A stretch of 64,000 nucleotides of DNA from Algoriphagus kandeliae (GCF_004571135.1 NZ_SPSB01000003.1:248001-312000), one strand, 5' to 3'. Positions 43,639 through 53,088 are shown, numbered from the stretch's first letter. A program made the numbers and translations. Notes: generated from the sequence alone by a model not told the origin.

Positions 43639-44148
43639 TCAAGAGGAGGAAGAAGTCGAAATCTTTCCTGAAAAATAATACCTCCAAACTCCCACAATTA
43701 ACACTAAAACCATCACACCTACAGTTAACCATTTAAGGGTTGTAAAGCCGGAAGCGAGAAGTGTCAAAAGCCGGTTGGGTTCGGGGAACAATTTTAAAAT
43801 TCTTAGCACTATCAAGTTTTCAAACAAATCGAAAGCTGCCACCAAAAAAGGAAGGGTAATCAAAGTTTGAGATCTCCAAAAACGATAAAGGATTCCTGCA
43901 AAAAACAAACTATACACTATCATGTATGGAAAATCCAATGCCCAAATTCCAAACCGATAGAATTTTCTGGTATCCAAATCCATTTCGGAAAGAGATTGGT
44001 AGGCTTCTGAAAACGTATAGGCAAACTTCAAATCCAAAGCGTGATCCTTTGGCATAAAGAATGAAAGAGAGAGATTGAGCGCTACTAATAGGAAAAATAG
44101 AGCAATCAAAATCTTCTTGTCTGAGACAAAATCAACAATAGCTTTCAT
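43639..44148 (-). CDS. Small inner-membrane protein, unknown function
   Basis: A 169-residue protein with four predicted TMs: about 14-30 (IALFFLLVALNLSLSFF), 73-90 (FPYMIVYSLFFAGILYRF), 96-115 (LITLPFLVAAFDLFENLIVL) and 138-158 (LKWLTVGVMVLVLIVGVW). The acidic FDLFEN in TM3 is notable. I do not recognise a family. It lies 110 bases before the esterase of the ligase cluster on the same strand, so it could belong to the transcript, but the gap makes this uncertain. Confidence 0.65.
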   Translation of the reverse strand: MKAIVDFVSDKKILIALFFLLVALNLSLSFFMPKDHALDLKFAYTFSEAYQSLSEMDLDTRKFYRFGIWALDFPYMIVYSLFFAGILYRFWRSQTLITLPFLVAAFDLFENLIVLRILKLFPEPNRLLTLLASGFTTLKWLTVGVMVLVLIVGVWRYYFSGKISTSSSS

Positions 44149-44222
44149 AAAAAAATGAGTTGAAAAACGGTTACGAATTTACTAAAAGTCAACGACTTAG
44201 GAAAGCCAAGGTTTCAAGAAAT

Positions 44223-44726
44223 CTATTTTCCTTGAAACCATTTTGAATACATGGGATAATTTCTTGCTGTCCGGAGAATCACTTCTTCCATTTCTGGCCC
44301 AATATCCTTGACTTTTTTCGCAGGCATCCCTGCATAGATAGAATTCGGCTCTACTACAGTATTCGCCAAAACCACCGCACCTGCAGCTATTACTGCTCCT
44401 GAATGAACCACTGCTCCATCCATCACAATCGCTCCCATACCAATTAAAACCCGGTCGTGGATGGTACAACCATGTACAATCGCATTATGTGCGATGGATA
44501 CTTGATTACCTATGTAAGTTCCCGCTTTCTTGTAAGTACAATGAATGACTGCTCCATCTTGGATATTGGTTTGGTTACCTATTCGAATCTCATTGACATC
44601 TCCTCGGATTACGGCATTGAACCAAACGGTACAATCATCCCCCATCACCACATCTCCTACGACCGTGGCATTTGGAGCCAGCCAACAAGACTCTCCAAAA
44701 ACTGGTTTTTTACCGTTTATTTCCAT
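44223..44726 (-). CDS. Gamma-carbonic anhydrase-like left-handed beta-helix protein
   Basis: A 167-residue hexapeptide-repeat protein of the PaaY/YrdA/CaiE gamma-CA-like family. The repeats run from VVGDVVMGDDCTVWFNAVIRGD to GAVVLANTVVEPNS, and three His residues likely to bind metal are present (QDGAVIHCTYKK, QVSIAHNAIVHGCT). The end NYPMYSKWFQG is a normal helix. The true start is probably the ATG at 44726 (MEINGKKPVFG); an ATG 18 bases upstream is in frame. Some members are carbonic anhydrases or thioesterases; the activity here is not known. Confidence 0.88.
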   Translation of the reverse strand: MEINGKKPVFGESCWLAPNATVVGDVVMGDDCTVWFNAVIRGDVNEIRIGNQTNIQDGAVIHCTYKKAGTYIGNQVSIAHNAIVHGCTIHDRVLIGMGAIVMDGAVVHSGAVIAAGAVVLANTVVEPNSIYAGMPAKKVKDIGPEMEEVILRTARNYPMYSKWFQGK

Positions 44727-44797
44727 GGTTAAGGCCTCTTTCATACTTGCAATGATTTGTGAAAAACAAATTTTAATTTTTTTTCTGACTTATAAAC

Positions 44798-44813
44798 TTT
44801 TTATAGAAATTTG
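44798..44813 (+). promoter_or_regulatory. Shared promoter-region 16-mer (YceI copy)
   Basis: TTTTTATAGAAATTTG, 47 bases before the YceI lipoprotein start; identical to 20444-20459 before yitT. It likely marks the promoter of this apparently well-expressed gene. Confidence 0.35.
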
Positions 44814-44859
44814 CGTTCTGTGTCTATACATTAATTAGGAAACTAAATCTAAAACAACT

Positions 44860-45582
44860 ATGAAATTTATTGCTAAATCAGGCCTATTTGTAGCTGCAAC
44901 CCTTTTGATGGTTGCTTGTGGTGCGCCAAGCGAAACAGTTGAAACTACTGAAGCGCAAGAAGTAGCTCAGGCTACTGGTCAAACACTTACCTTGGATCCA
45001 AATGCCACTACTATTTCTTGGGCAGGATACAAGCCAGCAGGAAAGCACTTTGGTAAAATCCCTGCTACCACAGGCACTCTTTCTGTCAATGGAGAGGAAA
45101 TCACTGGTGGTTCTTTCACCTTTGATATCACAGGATTGAAGATTGAAGACTTGGAAGAAGGATCTGAAAACTACGGAAAGCTTTGGGGTCACCTTCAGTC
45201 CCCTGATTTCTTTGACGCTGAAAATCACCCAACTGCTACTTTTGAAATCACCGGTGTGGAAGTATTCAATGCTGAAGATGTGATTACTGACAAAGAAGAA
45301 TTTTTAACAGAATTCACTCCTGCTTCCAACAGCGAACTTACTCCTGAAGCTCCTACTCATTGGATCAGCGGTAACTTGACCATGAGAGGAACCACCAAAA
45401 ACATCAAGTTCCCTGCTGCTGTTTCTATCGAAAATGGAATCGTAACTGCTAAGGCTGGATTCAACATCGACAGAACTGCATGGGGTCTTTCTTACGGAGA
45501 CGAAGCTAATGCAGTTGACAAAGCAAAAGACCAGTTCATCTATAACACTGTTTCTTTGCAACTGGATGTAAAAGCTAACTAA
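44860..45582 (+). CDS. YceI family lipoprotein
   Basis: A 240-residue lipoprotein: the lipobox LLMVACGAPSE puts Cys at about 20, followed by an acidic Glu/Thr-rich linker to about 40. The YceI lipocalin-like domain begins near residue 44 (LDPNATTISWAGYKPAGKHFGKI) with typical strands GGSFTFDITGLKIEDLEE, HLQSPDFFDAENHPTATFEIT, ISGNLTMRGTTKNIKFP and FNIDRTAWGLSYGDE. YceI domains bind isoprenoids or other lipids. Codon choice is biased as in groEL (GCT, ACT, AAC, GAC), consistent with strong expression. A good terminator follows. Confidence 0.93.
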   Translation: MKFIAKSGLFVAATLLMVACGAPSETVETTEAQEVAQATGQTLTLDPNATTISWAGYKPAGKHFGKIPATTGTLSVNGEEITGGSFTFDITGLKIEDLEEGSENYGKLWGHLQSPDFFDAENHPTATFEITGVEVFNAEDVITDKEEFLTEFTPASNSELTPEAPTHWISGNLTMRGTTKNIKFPAAVSIENGIVTAKAGFNIDRTAWGLSYGDEANAVDKAKDQFIYNTVSLQLDVKAN

Positions 45583-45604
45583 TACCTACTAAACCAACGA
45601 ATAG

Positions 45605-45636
45605 AAGGGGAATTCTCAGGAATTCCCTTTTCTGTT
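45605..45636 (+). terminator. Intrinsic terminator after the YceI gene
   Basis: Perfect stem GGGAATTC-TCAG-GAATTCCC (45608-45627), extended by AAG/CTT with one bulge, followed by TTTTCTGTTTT. It lies 23 bases after the YceI stop. Confidence 0.85.
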
Positions 45637-45651
45637 TTATATTGGTTAGTC

Positions 45652-46755
45652 ATGGATTCCAATTCACATTCCGAAGCCAAAACCCGAAAAATCATTCATG
45701 TAGACATGGATGCATTTTACGCCTCCGTGGAGCAATTGGATCATCCGAAATGGCAAGGAAAACCCCTGGTAGTTGGGGGAAATGCAGCCCGAGGAGTAGT
45801 AGCTGCGGCAAGTTATGAAGCCAGGAAATTTGGCATTCACTCGGCCATGTCCTCCGTCTTAGCAGCCAGAAAATGTCCCCAATTAATTTTTGCAAGACCC
45901 CGATTTGATCGCTACAAAGAGCTCTCAAATCAAATCCGGGAAATATTCTACGAGTACACCGATTTAGTGGAACCTCTCTCTTTAGATGAAGCGTTTTTAG
46001 ATGTAACTGAAAATAAAAAAGGTCTTAAATCTGCCATCTTAATAGCTCGACAGATTCGTGCTAAAATCAAAGAGAAAACAGGCTTAAACGCTTCTGCAGG
46101 AGTTTCTTACAATAAATTTCTTGCAAAAACCGCTTCGGATCTGAATAAACCTAATGGGCAGGCGGTCATTTTGCCTCAAGATGCAGAGGCTTTTTTGGAG
46201 AAACTACCCATCCGGAAATTTTTTGGAATCGGAAAAGTGACTGCTGAAAAGATGGAAAAACTCGGGATCTTCAATGGAAGAGATCTCAAAGAATATTCCC
46301 TGCAGTTCTTGACAAAAAAATTCGGAAAATCCGGTTTGCACTACTATAACATCGTTCGGGGAATCCACCTTTCTGAAGTTCAGCCTAACCGTATCCGAAA
46401 ATCTTTAAGCGCAGAAAACACCTTTGAAAAAGACCTGATCACTCCCATAGATTTGGAAGAAAATCTCCATCCTATATTCGAAGAAGTCATTCGAAGGGTA
46501 AAGAAAACGGGTATCAAAGGCAGGACCATCACCTTAAAAATCAAATATTCCGATTTTACAATCCAAACACGTAGTAAAACGTTGGAACAATATCCAAATG
46601 ATGAAACCATCTGGGAAGTAGGCCTTGAACTTTTAAACCAAGAAGAAGTCCCAAAACCTGTCCGGCTGCTTGGATTAGGACTTTCTAACTTGAACATCAC
46701 CGAAGAGCAAATTCATTTTGGGGAGCAGTTGAGGATTCCATTTGAGCATTCCTGA
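45652..46755 (+). CDS. dinB: DNA polymerase IV (Y family)
   Basis: A 367-residue translesion polymerase. The catalytic motifs are HVDMDAFYASVEQLDHPKW (Asp pair and Glu) and PLSLDEAFLDVT (catalytic Asp-Glu). The HhH thumb (IRKFFGIGKVTAEKMEKLGI) and little-finger domain (KSLSAENTFEKDL, then TLKIKYSDFTIQTRSKTL) are present. Length is normal. There is no LexA-type box visible upstream; the gene starts 16 bases after the end of the YceI terminator. Confidence 0.95.
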   Translation: MDSNSHSEAKTRKIIHVDMDAFYASVEQLDHPKWQGKPLVVGGNAARGVVAAASYEARKFGIHSAMSSVLAARKCPQLIFARPRFDRYKELSNQIREIFYEYTDLVEPLSLDEAFLDVTENKKGLKSAILIARQIRAKIKEKTGLNASAGVSYNKFLAKTASDLNKPNGQAVILPQDAEAFLEKLPIRKFFGIGKVTAEKMEKLGIFNGRDLKEYSLQFLTKKFGKSGLHYYNIVRGIHLSEVQPNRIRKSLSAENTFEKDLITPIDLEENLHPIFEEVIRRVKKTGIKGRTITLKIKYSDFTIQTRSKTLEQYPNDETIWEVGLELLNQEEVPKPVRLLGLGLSNLNITEEQIHFGEQLRIPFEHS

Positions 46756-46836
46756 AAATAGCTAAGAATAAACTGAATAATCCCTGCCATTTTGTCCGAT
46801 TTTTAGTAATTTCGCATCCTGAAAAAATCAAATTAA

Positions 46837-48315
46837 ATGGATCAACTGATCAAAGACATTGATATTATTTCTGGAGAGGAAGCGCAGGCGGTAGATTATA
46901 AAACCACCCCTGAGGAAAACACCGGAAAAACCAAAAAGATATATATCGAAAGCTACGGCTGCCAGATGAATTTTTCGGATTCGGAAATAGTAGCTTCCAT
47001 CATGAAGGAAAACGGTTATGATACAACCGCCGATTTCCAGCAAGCAGACGTGGTTTTTTTGAATACCTGTTCCATCAGGGAAAAGGCGGAACAAACCGTC
47101 CGAAATCGCCTGAACCATTTTAATGCTGTCAAAAAGAATAAGCCAGAAATGACCATTGGCGTCTTGGGCTGCATGGCAGAACGATTGAAAGATAAACTTT
47201 TGGAAGAGGAAAAAATCGTCGACGTAGTCGTAGGACCTGACGCTTATCGCGATCTTCCAAATCTTGTGAATGCTGCGGAAGATGGGCGAAAAGGAGTTAA
47301 TACTTTCCTTTCCAGAGAAGAAACTTACGCAGACATCGCTCCAGTACGACTTAATTCTAATGGAGTTACCGCATTTATCTCCATCATGAGGGGATGCGAC
47401 AATATGTGTTCTTTCTGTGTGGTTCCTTTCACCAGAGGTAGGGAAAGAAGCCGTGATCCTCATTCCATCGTAGCTGAAGCAAGGGATTTATTCGAAAGAG
47501 GATACAGGGAAGTGACGCTTTTGGGTCAAAATGTAGACTCCTATAAATGGTCCCCTGAGGAAAACAATAAAGCTAGATTGAATAAGAAAGAGGAAGAGGT
47601 TAGTGAAGTAGTAAACTTTGCGAATTTGCTGGAAATGGTAGCTCAGGTGAATCCTTTGCTACGAGTACGATTTTCTACCTCCCACCCAAAAGATATTACA
47701 GATGAGGTGCTTTACACCATGAAAAAATATGACAACATCTGTAAGTATATTCACCTTCCTGTACAATCAGGAAACTCTCGGGTTTTGGAATTGATGAACA
47801 GAACCTACGACCGGGAATGGTATCTCGATCGAGTAAAAGCCATTCGTGAGATCTTAGGAGAAGAGTGCGGGATTTCTTCCGATATGATTGCCGGTTTCTG
47901 TACAGAAACTGAAGAAGAACACAAGGACACTTTGACTTTGATGGATATTGTCAAATATGACTTCTCCTACATGTTCTACTATTCAGAGCGTCCGGGAACT
48001 TTGGCAGCCAAAAAATATACAGATGATATTCCTTTGGATGTCAAAAAACGCAGGCTAAATGAAATCATCGAAAAGCAAACCCAGCTTTCTCTAGAGCGTA
48101 ATAAACTGGATATTGGACAAGAGCAAATCATCTTGATCGAAGGAACCTCCAAAAAATCAGAATTCGAATTGAAAGGACGAAATTCTGCCAACAAGGTGGT
48201 CATCGTACCTTCAGAAGGATTGAAAATCGGAGATTATGTGAAAGTAAAAATCAAGGATTGCACTGCTGCTACCCTATTTGGGGAAGTTCTAGAAATTAAT
48301 CCAGCCTTAGCATGA
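46837..48315 (+). CDS. miaB: tRNA-2-methylthio-N6-dimethylallyladenosine synthase
   Basis: A 492-residue radical-SAM methylthiotransferase that modifies A37 of tRNAs reading UNN codons. The N-terminal UPF0004 domain has three Cys ([29 protein letters not shown]); the radical SAM cluster is CDNMCSFC within [23 protein letters not shown]; a C-terminal TRAM domain starts near residue 420. It begins the operon miaB - sigma-54 activator - lptE - unknown - secG; the start of the next gene overlaps by four bases. A TAATTTCG element at 46807 resembles a -7 box but is imperfect. Confidence 0.96.
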   Translation: MDQLIKDIDIISGEEAQAVDYKTTPEENTGKTKKIYIESYGCQMNFSDSEIVASIMKENGYDTTADFQQADVVFLNTCSIREKAEQTVRNRLNHFNAVKKNKPEMTIGVLGCMAERLKDKLLEEEKIVDVVVGPDAYRDLPNLVNAAEDGRKGVNTFLSREETYADIAPVRLNSNGVTAFISIMRGCDNMCSFCVVPFTRGRERSRDPHSIVAEARDLFERGYREVTLLGQNVDSYKWSPEENNKARLNKKEEEVSEVVNFANLLEMVAQVNPLLRVRFSTSHPKDITDEVLYTMKKYDNICKYIHLPVQSGNSRVLELMNRTYDREWYLDRVKAIREILGEECGISSDMIAGFCTETEEEHKDTLTLMDIVKYDFSYMFYYSERPGTLAAKKYTDDIPLDVKKRRLNEIIEKQTQLSLERNKLDIGQEQIILIEGTSKKSEFELKGRNSANKVVIVPSEGLKIGDYVKVKIKDCTAATLFGEVLEINPALA

Positions 48316-49604
48316 TCACTCCTTCAGAAATACAAAGTGTCAAGCAGCGGTTCGGTATCATAGGAAACAGCCCGCTTCTGAATCATGCGATTCAAGTTGC
48401 GATGCAAGCTGCACCTACCGATATGACCGTTTTGATTACAGGTGAAAGTGGAAGTGGAAAGGAAAGTTTTTCCAAAATCATCCATTCCCTTTCCCTTCGA
48501 AAACACGGCAAATTCATCGCCATTAACTGTGGAGCGATACCTGAAGGAACCATAGATTCAGAGCTTTTTGGACACGAAAAAGGCTCTTTTACGGGCGCTC
48601 ACGAAGCCCGGAAAGGGTATTTTGAAGTAACAGATGGAGGATCAATTTTCCTAGATGAAATCGGAGAAATGCCTTTGGGAACTCAAGCACGCCTTCTTCG
48701 AGTGCTAGAAAATGGGGAATTCATTAAGGTAGGTTCTTCTAAAGTCCAAAAAACCAATGTCCGTGTAATCGCCGCAACCAATGTCAATTTAATTCGGGCA
48801 GTAGAAAAGGGGAAATTTCGCGAGGATTTGTATTATCGATTGAATACAGTTCCCATTTTCGTACCTCCCCTCCGGGAGAGAGGCGAAGATGTAGTCCTGC
48901 TATTCCGAAAATTCACCTCAGATTTTTCTGAAAAATACCGAGTAAAACCGATTTCCTTAGATCCTGATGCACAGGCTTTGTTGATGCGCTATCCATTCCC
49001 TGGGAATATTAGACAATTAAAAAATATTGCCGAGCAGGTTTCACTTTTGGAGCAGGAAGGAGAGGTAAACGCCCAGACACTTTCCAAGTATTTGCCAACA
49101 GATAACAGTAGGCTTCCTATGCCGATTCCTACCGGAACGCAAGGTGGTGAATCCATGGATTTTTCTGAGCGTGATCTCCTTTACAAAGTCCTTTTTGACA
49201 TGAAAAAGGACATGAATGAGTTGAAAAAATTGGTCTTAGACACTTACAAAAGTGGTGGCTTAAGCCAAAGCATCATCCAAAAGCACAGTGAACTTTTTGA
49301 GGATATGGACACGGGAATTCCGGTGAAAGAACCGAAAGAAAGCAGTCCAAGCTATCCATTACCTTTGGTTTTGGATTCTCAAAAAAGCAGCAATGGAAGT
49401 GCGCCTGAATATGAAGATGAGGCAATCGAAGACATCATGCATGAAGAAGATGACAATTCCCTTTCTTTAGAAAAAAAGGAGAAGGAAATGATTGTCAAGG
49501 CACTTCGTAAGCATAATAACAAGCGGAAATATGCTGCCAATGATTTAGGAATTTCCGAGCGAACCCTTTACAGAAAGATCAAACAATATGGCATTGATCA
49601 ATAG
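48312..49604 (+). CDS. Sigma-54-dependent transcriptional activator lacking a receiver domain
   Basis: A 430-residue AAA+ activator. The sigma-54 interaction domain starts almost at residue 10: Walker A GESGSGKE, the sigma-54 contact loop GSFTGA (variant of GAFTGA), Walker [14 protein letters not shown], and sensor [16 protein letters not shown] Fis-type helix-turn-helix ends the protein ([22 protein letters not shown]). There is no N-terminal regulatory domain, so it may be constitutive or controlled by another protein, as PspF is. A 120-residue Ser/Pro/acidic linker separates AAA+ from HTH. It overlaps miaB by four bases and lptE by 17. Its targets may include the sigma-54-like promoters before groES and the barrel gene. 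Confidence 0.95.
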   Translation: MITPSEIQSVKQRFGIIGNSPLLNHAIQVAMQAAPTDMTVLITGESGSGKESFSKIIHSLSLRKHGKFIAINCGAIPEGTIDSELFGHEKGSFTGAHEARKGYFEVTDGGSIFLDEIGEMPLGTQARLLRVLENGEFIKVGSSKVQKTNVRVIAATNVNLIRAVEKGKFREDLYYRLNTVPIFVPPLRERGEDVVLLFRKFTSDFSEKYRVKPISLDPDAQALLMRYPFPGNIRQLKNIAEQVSLLEQEGEVNAQTLSKYLPTDNSRLPMPIPTGTQGGESMDFSERDLLYKVLFDMKKDMNELKKLVLDTYKSGGLSQSIIQKHSELFEDMDTGIPVKEPKESSPSYPLPLVLDSQKSSNGSAPEYEDEAIEDIMHEEDDNSLSLEKKEKEMIVKALRKHNNKRKYAANDLGISERTLYRKIKQYGIDQ

Positions 49605-50130
49605 ATTTTTCACGTTTCTACTGATAGTAGTTTTGGGTTTGTTATTGAATAGCTGTTCGGTAAGCTACAGCTTTACAGGTACCAATATTAACTATGAAGA
49701 GGTTCAAACTTTTTCGGTAGAAAACTTTTTCAATGATTCGGGAGGTGGTCCTGCCAATATGGAGCAAAGATTCACGGAATCCCTAAAAGAATTTTATCAG
49801 CGAAACACCCAATTGGAATTGGTTCGGACAAATGGGGATTTACAATTTGCCGGAGCTATCAAGCGCTATACTTTGACTCCTCAGGCTGTCGTATCTAGTG
49901 GAAATCCTAATTTACCCGACCGAGCCGGTCAGATGCGGCTGACGATTTCAGTAGAAGTAGAATACATCAATCAAACCAATGAGGAGGAAAATTTAAAACA
50001 AAGCTTCTCCTTTTTCCAGGATTATGATCCACGAACCACTACCCTTCTAGATGTCGAGGACCGCTTAATTGAGGAAATTTTCAAGAATATCATTCAAGAT
50101 ATTTTCACAGCTACGGTGGCAAATTGGTAA
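49588..50130 (+). CDS. lptE: LptE-family LPS assembly lipoprotein
   Basis: A 180-residue lipoprotein with lipobox LLLNSCSVSYSF and an anticodon-binding-like alpha/beta fold typical of LptE. It plugs the LptD barrel that inserts LPS into the outer membrane. Segments supporting the call are SYSFTGTNINYEEVQTFSVENF, QRFTESLKEFYQRNTQLELVRTNGDLQFAGAIKRYT-type features (here ELVRTNGDLQFAGAI) and the basic-acidic C-terminus ending LIEEIFKNIIQDIFTATVANW. The start overlaps the activator gene by 17 bases. lptE next to miaB and an activator is a recurrent arrangement in this phylum. Confidence 0.88.
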   Translation: MALINRFFTFLLIVVLGLLLNSCSVSYSFTGTNINYEEVQTFSVENFFNDSGGGPANMEQRFTESLKEFYQRNTQLELVRTNGDLQFAGAIKRYTLTPQAVVSSGNPNLPDRAGQMRLTISVEVEYINQTNEEENLKQSFSFFQDYDPRTTTLLDVEDRLIEEIFKNIIQDIFTATVANW

Positions 50131-50157
50131 AATCCCTATATTGAAAAAAAACTTGAA

Positions 50158-50907
50158 GTGAACGCCAATCAATTCAAAGACATCCTCAATAGGGCCGATA
50201 AACTTGAAAAATCGGATGTTTTGCTACTTCGCAAAATCCAGGAGAATTTCCCTTATTTCCAAATTCCACATGTGCTGATCTCCCGGTATGAAATTCAAAA
50301 GTCACCCGAAAAAAAGTCGGATTCCTTGAGTTGGGCAGCTATTACTAGTCCAGATAGAGTTTGGCTGAGAGGCTTGATTGAAAAGCAGGAAGCGATTCAG
50401 GAAACCAAGCCGACTGTGGACATTCTGCCTGAAAAACCAAAAGAAAAGCTTGATCTAGCGGACCGTACCGCGAGCTTAGTACAATTGGATGAGAAGCTTA
50501 AAAAGAAAACTGATAACTCCCCACAAAAGGAAGAAAAACCGAAATCCAAAACCCGGAAAAAGCGTGCAAGTTCAGACGATCTAATCGAATCAATCAAGAA
50601 GAAGGAAAAGAAGAAAATCTTGGACTCCAAAAAGCAGGAGCAGATTGATTTGATCAAGGCATTCAGTAAAAAAGACATCAAATTGGCTACAATTCGTGAA
50701 ATCGAAGCGAATCAAAACAATGAAAATCTGGCTGAAAGCAGCACTAAAATAAAGGATGAACTCATTACAGAATCCTTTGCCAAATTATTGATCAAGCAAG
50801 GTAAAAAAGAAAAAGCGCTTCAAATTTATAAGAAATTGAGTTTGATGTTTCCAGAGAAATCAGCTTACTTTGCGGACTTAATTGAAAACCTGAAAAATAC
50901 CGACTAA
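50158..50907 (+). CDS. Cytoplasmic Lys/Glu-rich protein with C-terminal TPR-like helices
   Basis: A 249-residue protein with a GTG start (50158). The N-terminal domain (about 1-75, FKDILNRADKLEKSDVLLLRKIQENFPYFQIPHVL) is helical; residues about 80-165 are a highly charged, probably disordered Lys/Glu linker; the C-terminal helices (LITESFAKLLIKQGKKEKALQIYKKLSLMFPEKSAYFADLIENL) look like one TPR repeat. This gene lies between lptE and secG in many Bacteroidota and has no assigned role that I know. It is five bases from secG. Confidence 0.75.
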   Translation: MNANQFKDILNRADKLEKSDVLLLRKIQENFPYFQIPHVLISRYEIQKSPEKKSDSLSWAAITSPDRVWLRGLIEKQEAIQETKPTVDILPEKPKEKLDLADRTASLVQLDEKLKKKTDNSPQKEEKPKSKTRKKRASSDDLIESIKKKEKKKILDSKKQEQIDLIKAFSKKDIKLATIREIEANQNNENLAESSTKIKDELITESFAKLLIKQGKKEKALQIYKKLSLMFPEKSAYFADLIENLKNTD

Positions 50908-50911
50908 TTAT

Positions 50912-51271
50912 ATGTTTACTTTCTTGATTTCCGTAATTCTGATTTTGGCCATTCTTTTAATCTTGGTCATTTTAGGACAAAATTCTAAAGGTGGCGTAGG
51001 TGCAGCTTTTGGAGGTAGTGCTTCTCAAATCATGGGAGTAACACGAACAGGAAATGTCTTGGAAAAAGCCACTTGGGTTTTGGCTATTTCTATTTTGGTA
51101 TTGTCTTTGGCATCTTCTGCATTCTACAGCACTCCAGAGGCAAATCAATTTCAGTCTCCTAACATTGAGAGTGCAAAGCAGCAAGTGGTAGCTCCTGCAT
51201 TTGGAGATCAGGAATCTCAAAGCATTTTACCTACCGAAGAATCTACCCCTGATTCCACAGAGAATCAATAA
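50912..51271 (+). CDS. secG: Preprotein translocase subunit SecG
   Basis: A 119-residue SecG. Two TMs lie at about 1-22 (FTFLISVILILAILLILVILGQ) and about 52-70 (ATWVLAISILVLSLASSAFY), with the conserved GGVGAAFGGSASQIMG loop. It assists SecYE in export. The C-terminal tail (about 80-119) is Ser/Glu/Gln-rich, longer than in enterobacteria and common in this phylum. It is the last gene of the miaB operon and is followed by a strong terminator. Confidence 0.95.
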   Translation: MFTFLISVILILAILLILVILGQNSKGGVGAAFGGSASQIMGVTRTGNVLEKATWVLAISILVLSLASSAFYSTPEANQFQSPNIESAKQQVVAPAFGDQESQSILPTEESTPDSTENQ

Positions 51272-51296
51272 TTAAGAGTTTTAATCAATTTTAATG

Positions 51297-51327
51297 AAGT
51301 CCGTCTTTCTAAAGGCGGACTTTTTTT
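51297..51327 (+). terminator. Intrinsic terminator after secG
   Basis: AAGTCCGTCTTT (51297-51308) pairs with AAAGGCGGACTT (51311-51322), one wobble pair, followed by a seven-base T-run. It ends the miaB-secG operon. Confidence 0.9.
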
Positions 51328-51406
51328 GTACTTTGCTTGAAAGCGTTTTTTCAGCGGATCAAACTCACCCGTTTCTAAAACCTGCTGTTACTTTCAAATC
51401 CTATTT

Positions 51407-52339
51407 ATGAATAATCAACCTCTCCGCTTGGAGGATCTACAGTTCGAAAACTGGCCTAACCTAATTTTATGGGCCGCTCCCATCATGTTTTTATTGGTAT
51501 TTGTCGAATGGGGTATCAGTTGGTACCAAAAAAGAGATGCCTATGACACCAAAGATTTCTTAGCTGCTGCTTCCATTGGCTTAGTCAATGTAGGCATCAG
51601 TGCTATGATTAAGCTGGCAACTTTTGGGACAGCCTTGTTTTTTTACAATCTGGCTCCATTTAAAATCCCCGCTACCTGGTGGTCATTCATTGCCTGTTTC
51701 ATTGCCATTGATTTTGCCCGCTATTGGGCACATCGTGTAGCTCACGAACAGCGATTCTGGTGGGCAACCCATATCACACATCACAACAGTTCGAAGTACA
51801 ACCTATCGGTATCCTTCCGTCTGGGTTGGACCCAGCATATCAAAATCGTGTTTTTTATTCCTGTGATGATGATGGGATTTGATCCTTTTGTGTTCTTCAT
51901 CTGTCATCAGATTGCTGTACTTTACCAGTTTTGGATTCATACCGAATACATTACTAAACTTCATCCGGTCATCGAGTATATTTTCACGACTCCTTCCCAT
52001 CATCGCGTCCACCATGCTAGTGATGAGCATTATTTGGATAAAAATTATGGATCGACCTTTATTATTTGGGACCGAATGTTTGGAACTTTTATGGAAGAAA
52101 AAGAGCGACCGGTTTATGGAATCACCAAACCAGTTACTTCTTACAATCCCATTTACCTAGTATTTCACGAGTGGCGAGACATTTTCAGAGATATCCGAAA
52201 AGCTCAAAATATAAAGGAAATCTGGTTGATTCTTTTTGATAAGCCGGGAGCAGAAATCATCAAAAAACGTCAGGAAAGACAAAGCCGAAAGGAAAAAGAA
52301 ATCGACAATACAAAGAAAGAACTAGCCGAAGCCAGCTAG
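51407..52339 (+). CDS. Sterol desaturase / fatty acid hydroxylase family membrane enzyme
   Basis: A 310-residue di-iron membrane oxygenase. TMs lie at about 20-40, 62-90 and 150-175, and the His-box motifs are HRVAHE, HITHHNSS and HTEYITKLH with HHRVHHASDEHY. The enzyme hydroxylates or desaturates a lipid, carotenoid or similar substrate in the inner membrane. The last 35 residues are a charged Lys/Arg/Glu-rich tail. The gene is alone; the unknown gene at 52345 converges on it, five bases apart. Confidence 0.92.
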   Translation: MNNQPLRLEDLQFENWPNLILWAAPIMFLLVFVEWGISWYQKRDAYDTKDFLAAASIGLVNVGISAMIKLATFGTALFFYNLAPFKIPATWWSFIACFIAIDFARYWAHRVAHEQRFWWATHITHHNSSKYNLSVSFRLGWTQHIKIVFFIPVMMMGFDPFVFFICHQIAVLYQFWIHTEYITKLHPVIEYIFTTPSHHRVHHASDEHYLDKNYGSTFIIWDRMFGTFMEEKERPVYGITKPVTSYNPIYLVFHEWRDIFRDIRKAQNIKEIWLILFDKPGAEIIKKRQERQSRKEKEIDNTKKELAEAS

Positions 52340-52344
52340 TTCTT

Positions 52345-53055
52345 TTATCCCTTCACCTGTTGTAGGAGCAATCTCTTACTGATTGGAAGCAAGGTCTCTT
52401 CAATGGGAAATTCCTGCCGACTATGCAATCTGTAGGTTGCCGGATTCGGCAATTCCTTGATTTCTCTAATTAATTCCAGCTTCAAAGCCTCTAAGGTTTT
52501 GACAAGCGTTTTTTGAAAAACTCCTATCAACCAAACCGAGATACTTCGAAAACGCTCTCCGGCAATCTGCAATAGGCTTGATTTATATTGGAAAGCATGA
52601 ATTTCTGATTTCTTTTCTCGAGTCATCAACACGAATCCTTCACGATTATAAATGGGTAGAATTCCTACCGGTTCAAACTCAACCTGATCCTCCACGAAAT
52701 TGTAAATTGTCTTTCCTTCCTGAATTTGACCCTCGATTTTTGGCAAGGCGAAATCTGTGATTTGGCTTATTTCCTTCAACACTTCATGGTCTTCAGAGCG
52801 CGGTTCATAATTGAGTTTTTTCTCCTTGAAATCAATACTATCCAAAGCCTTGGGAAAGAAATCAGACAGATTTTTCTTTCCCGACTGCAGTTCAGATAAA
52901 TTCCGGTGATGTTCGATCAATTCACCCAAATGCGGATAAAGTTGGACAGCCTTAAATCGCCTGTCAGTTTCCTGAAGATAGGCAAGCAATTGGTACTTTT
53001 TGTACTCAAAATCGATCAAACCTTCGGTGATCCAGTTTTTTGAAAGTTTACTCAT
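52345..53055 (-). CDS. Conserved protein of unknown function, divergent from groES
   Basis: A 236-residue cytoplasmic protein. I do not recognise a family. It is helix-rich at both ends, with a beta-rich middle (about 110-170, FVEDQVEFEPVGILPIYNREGFVLMTRE). There is no signal peptide or TM. The start is about 220 bases from groES in the opposite direction and the intergenic region holds the sigma-54-like promoter and TGACA/TGTCA motifs, so the two genes may share control. Convergent with the sterol desaturase gene. Confidence 0.65.
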   Translation of the reverse strand: MSKLSKNWITEGLIDFEYKKYQLLAYLQETDRRFKAVQLYPHLGELIEHHRNLSELQSGKKNLSDFFPKALDSIDFKEKKLNYEPRSEDHEVLKEISQITDFALPKIEGQIQEGKTIYNFVEDQVEFEPVGILPIYNREGFVLMTREKKSEIHAFQYKSSLLQIAGERFRSISVWLIGVFQKTLVKTLEALKLELIREIKELPNPATYRLHSRQEFPIEETLLPISKRLLLQQVKG

Positions 53056-53088
53056 AGGTCTAAAAGCTTTGATAAAAAGTAGTGAATT

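Noticed and set aside
46791-46814. Full -33/-7 promoter before miaB
   Set aside because: TAATTTCG deviates from TAnnTTTG and the TTTG is only 12 bases upstream, too close for the normal spacing.
46828-47463. 211-residue open frame antisense to miaB
   Set aside because: No recognisable family features; lies fully inside the conserved miaB gene on the opposite strand.
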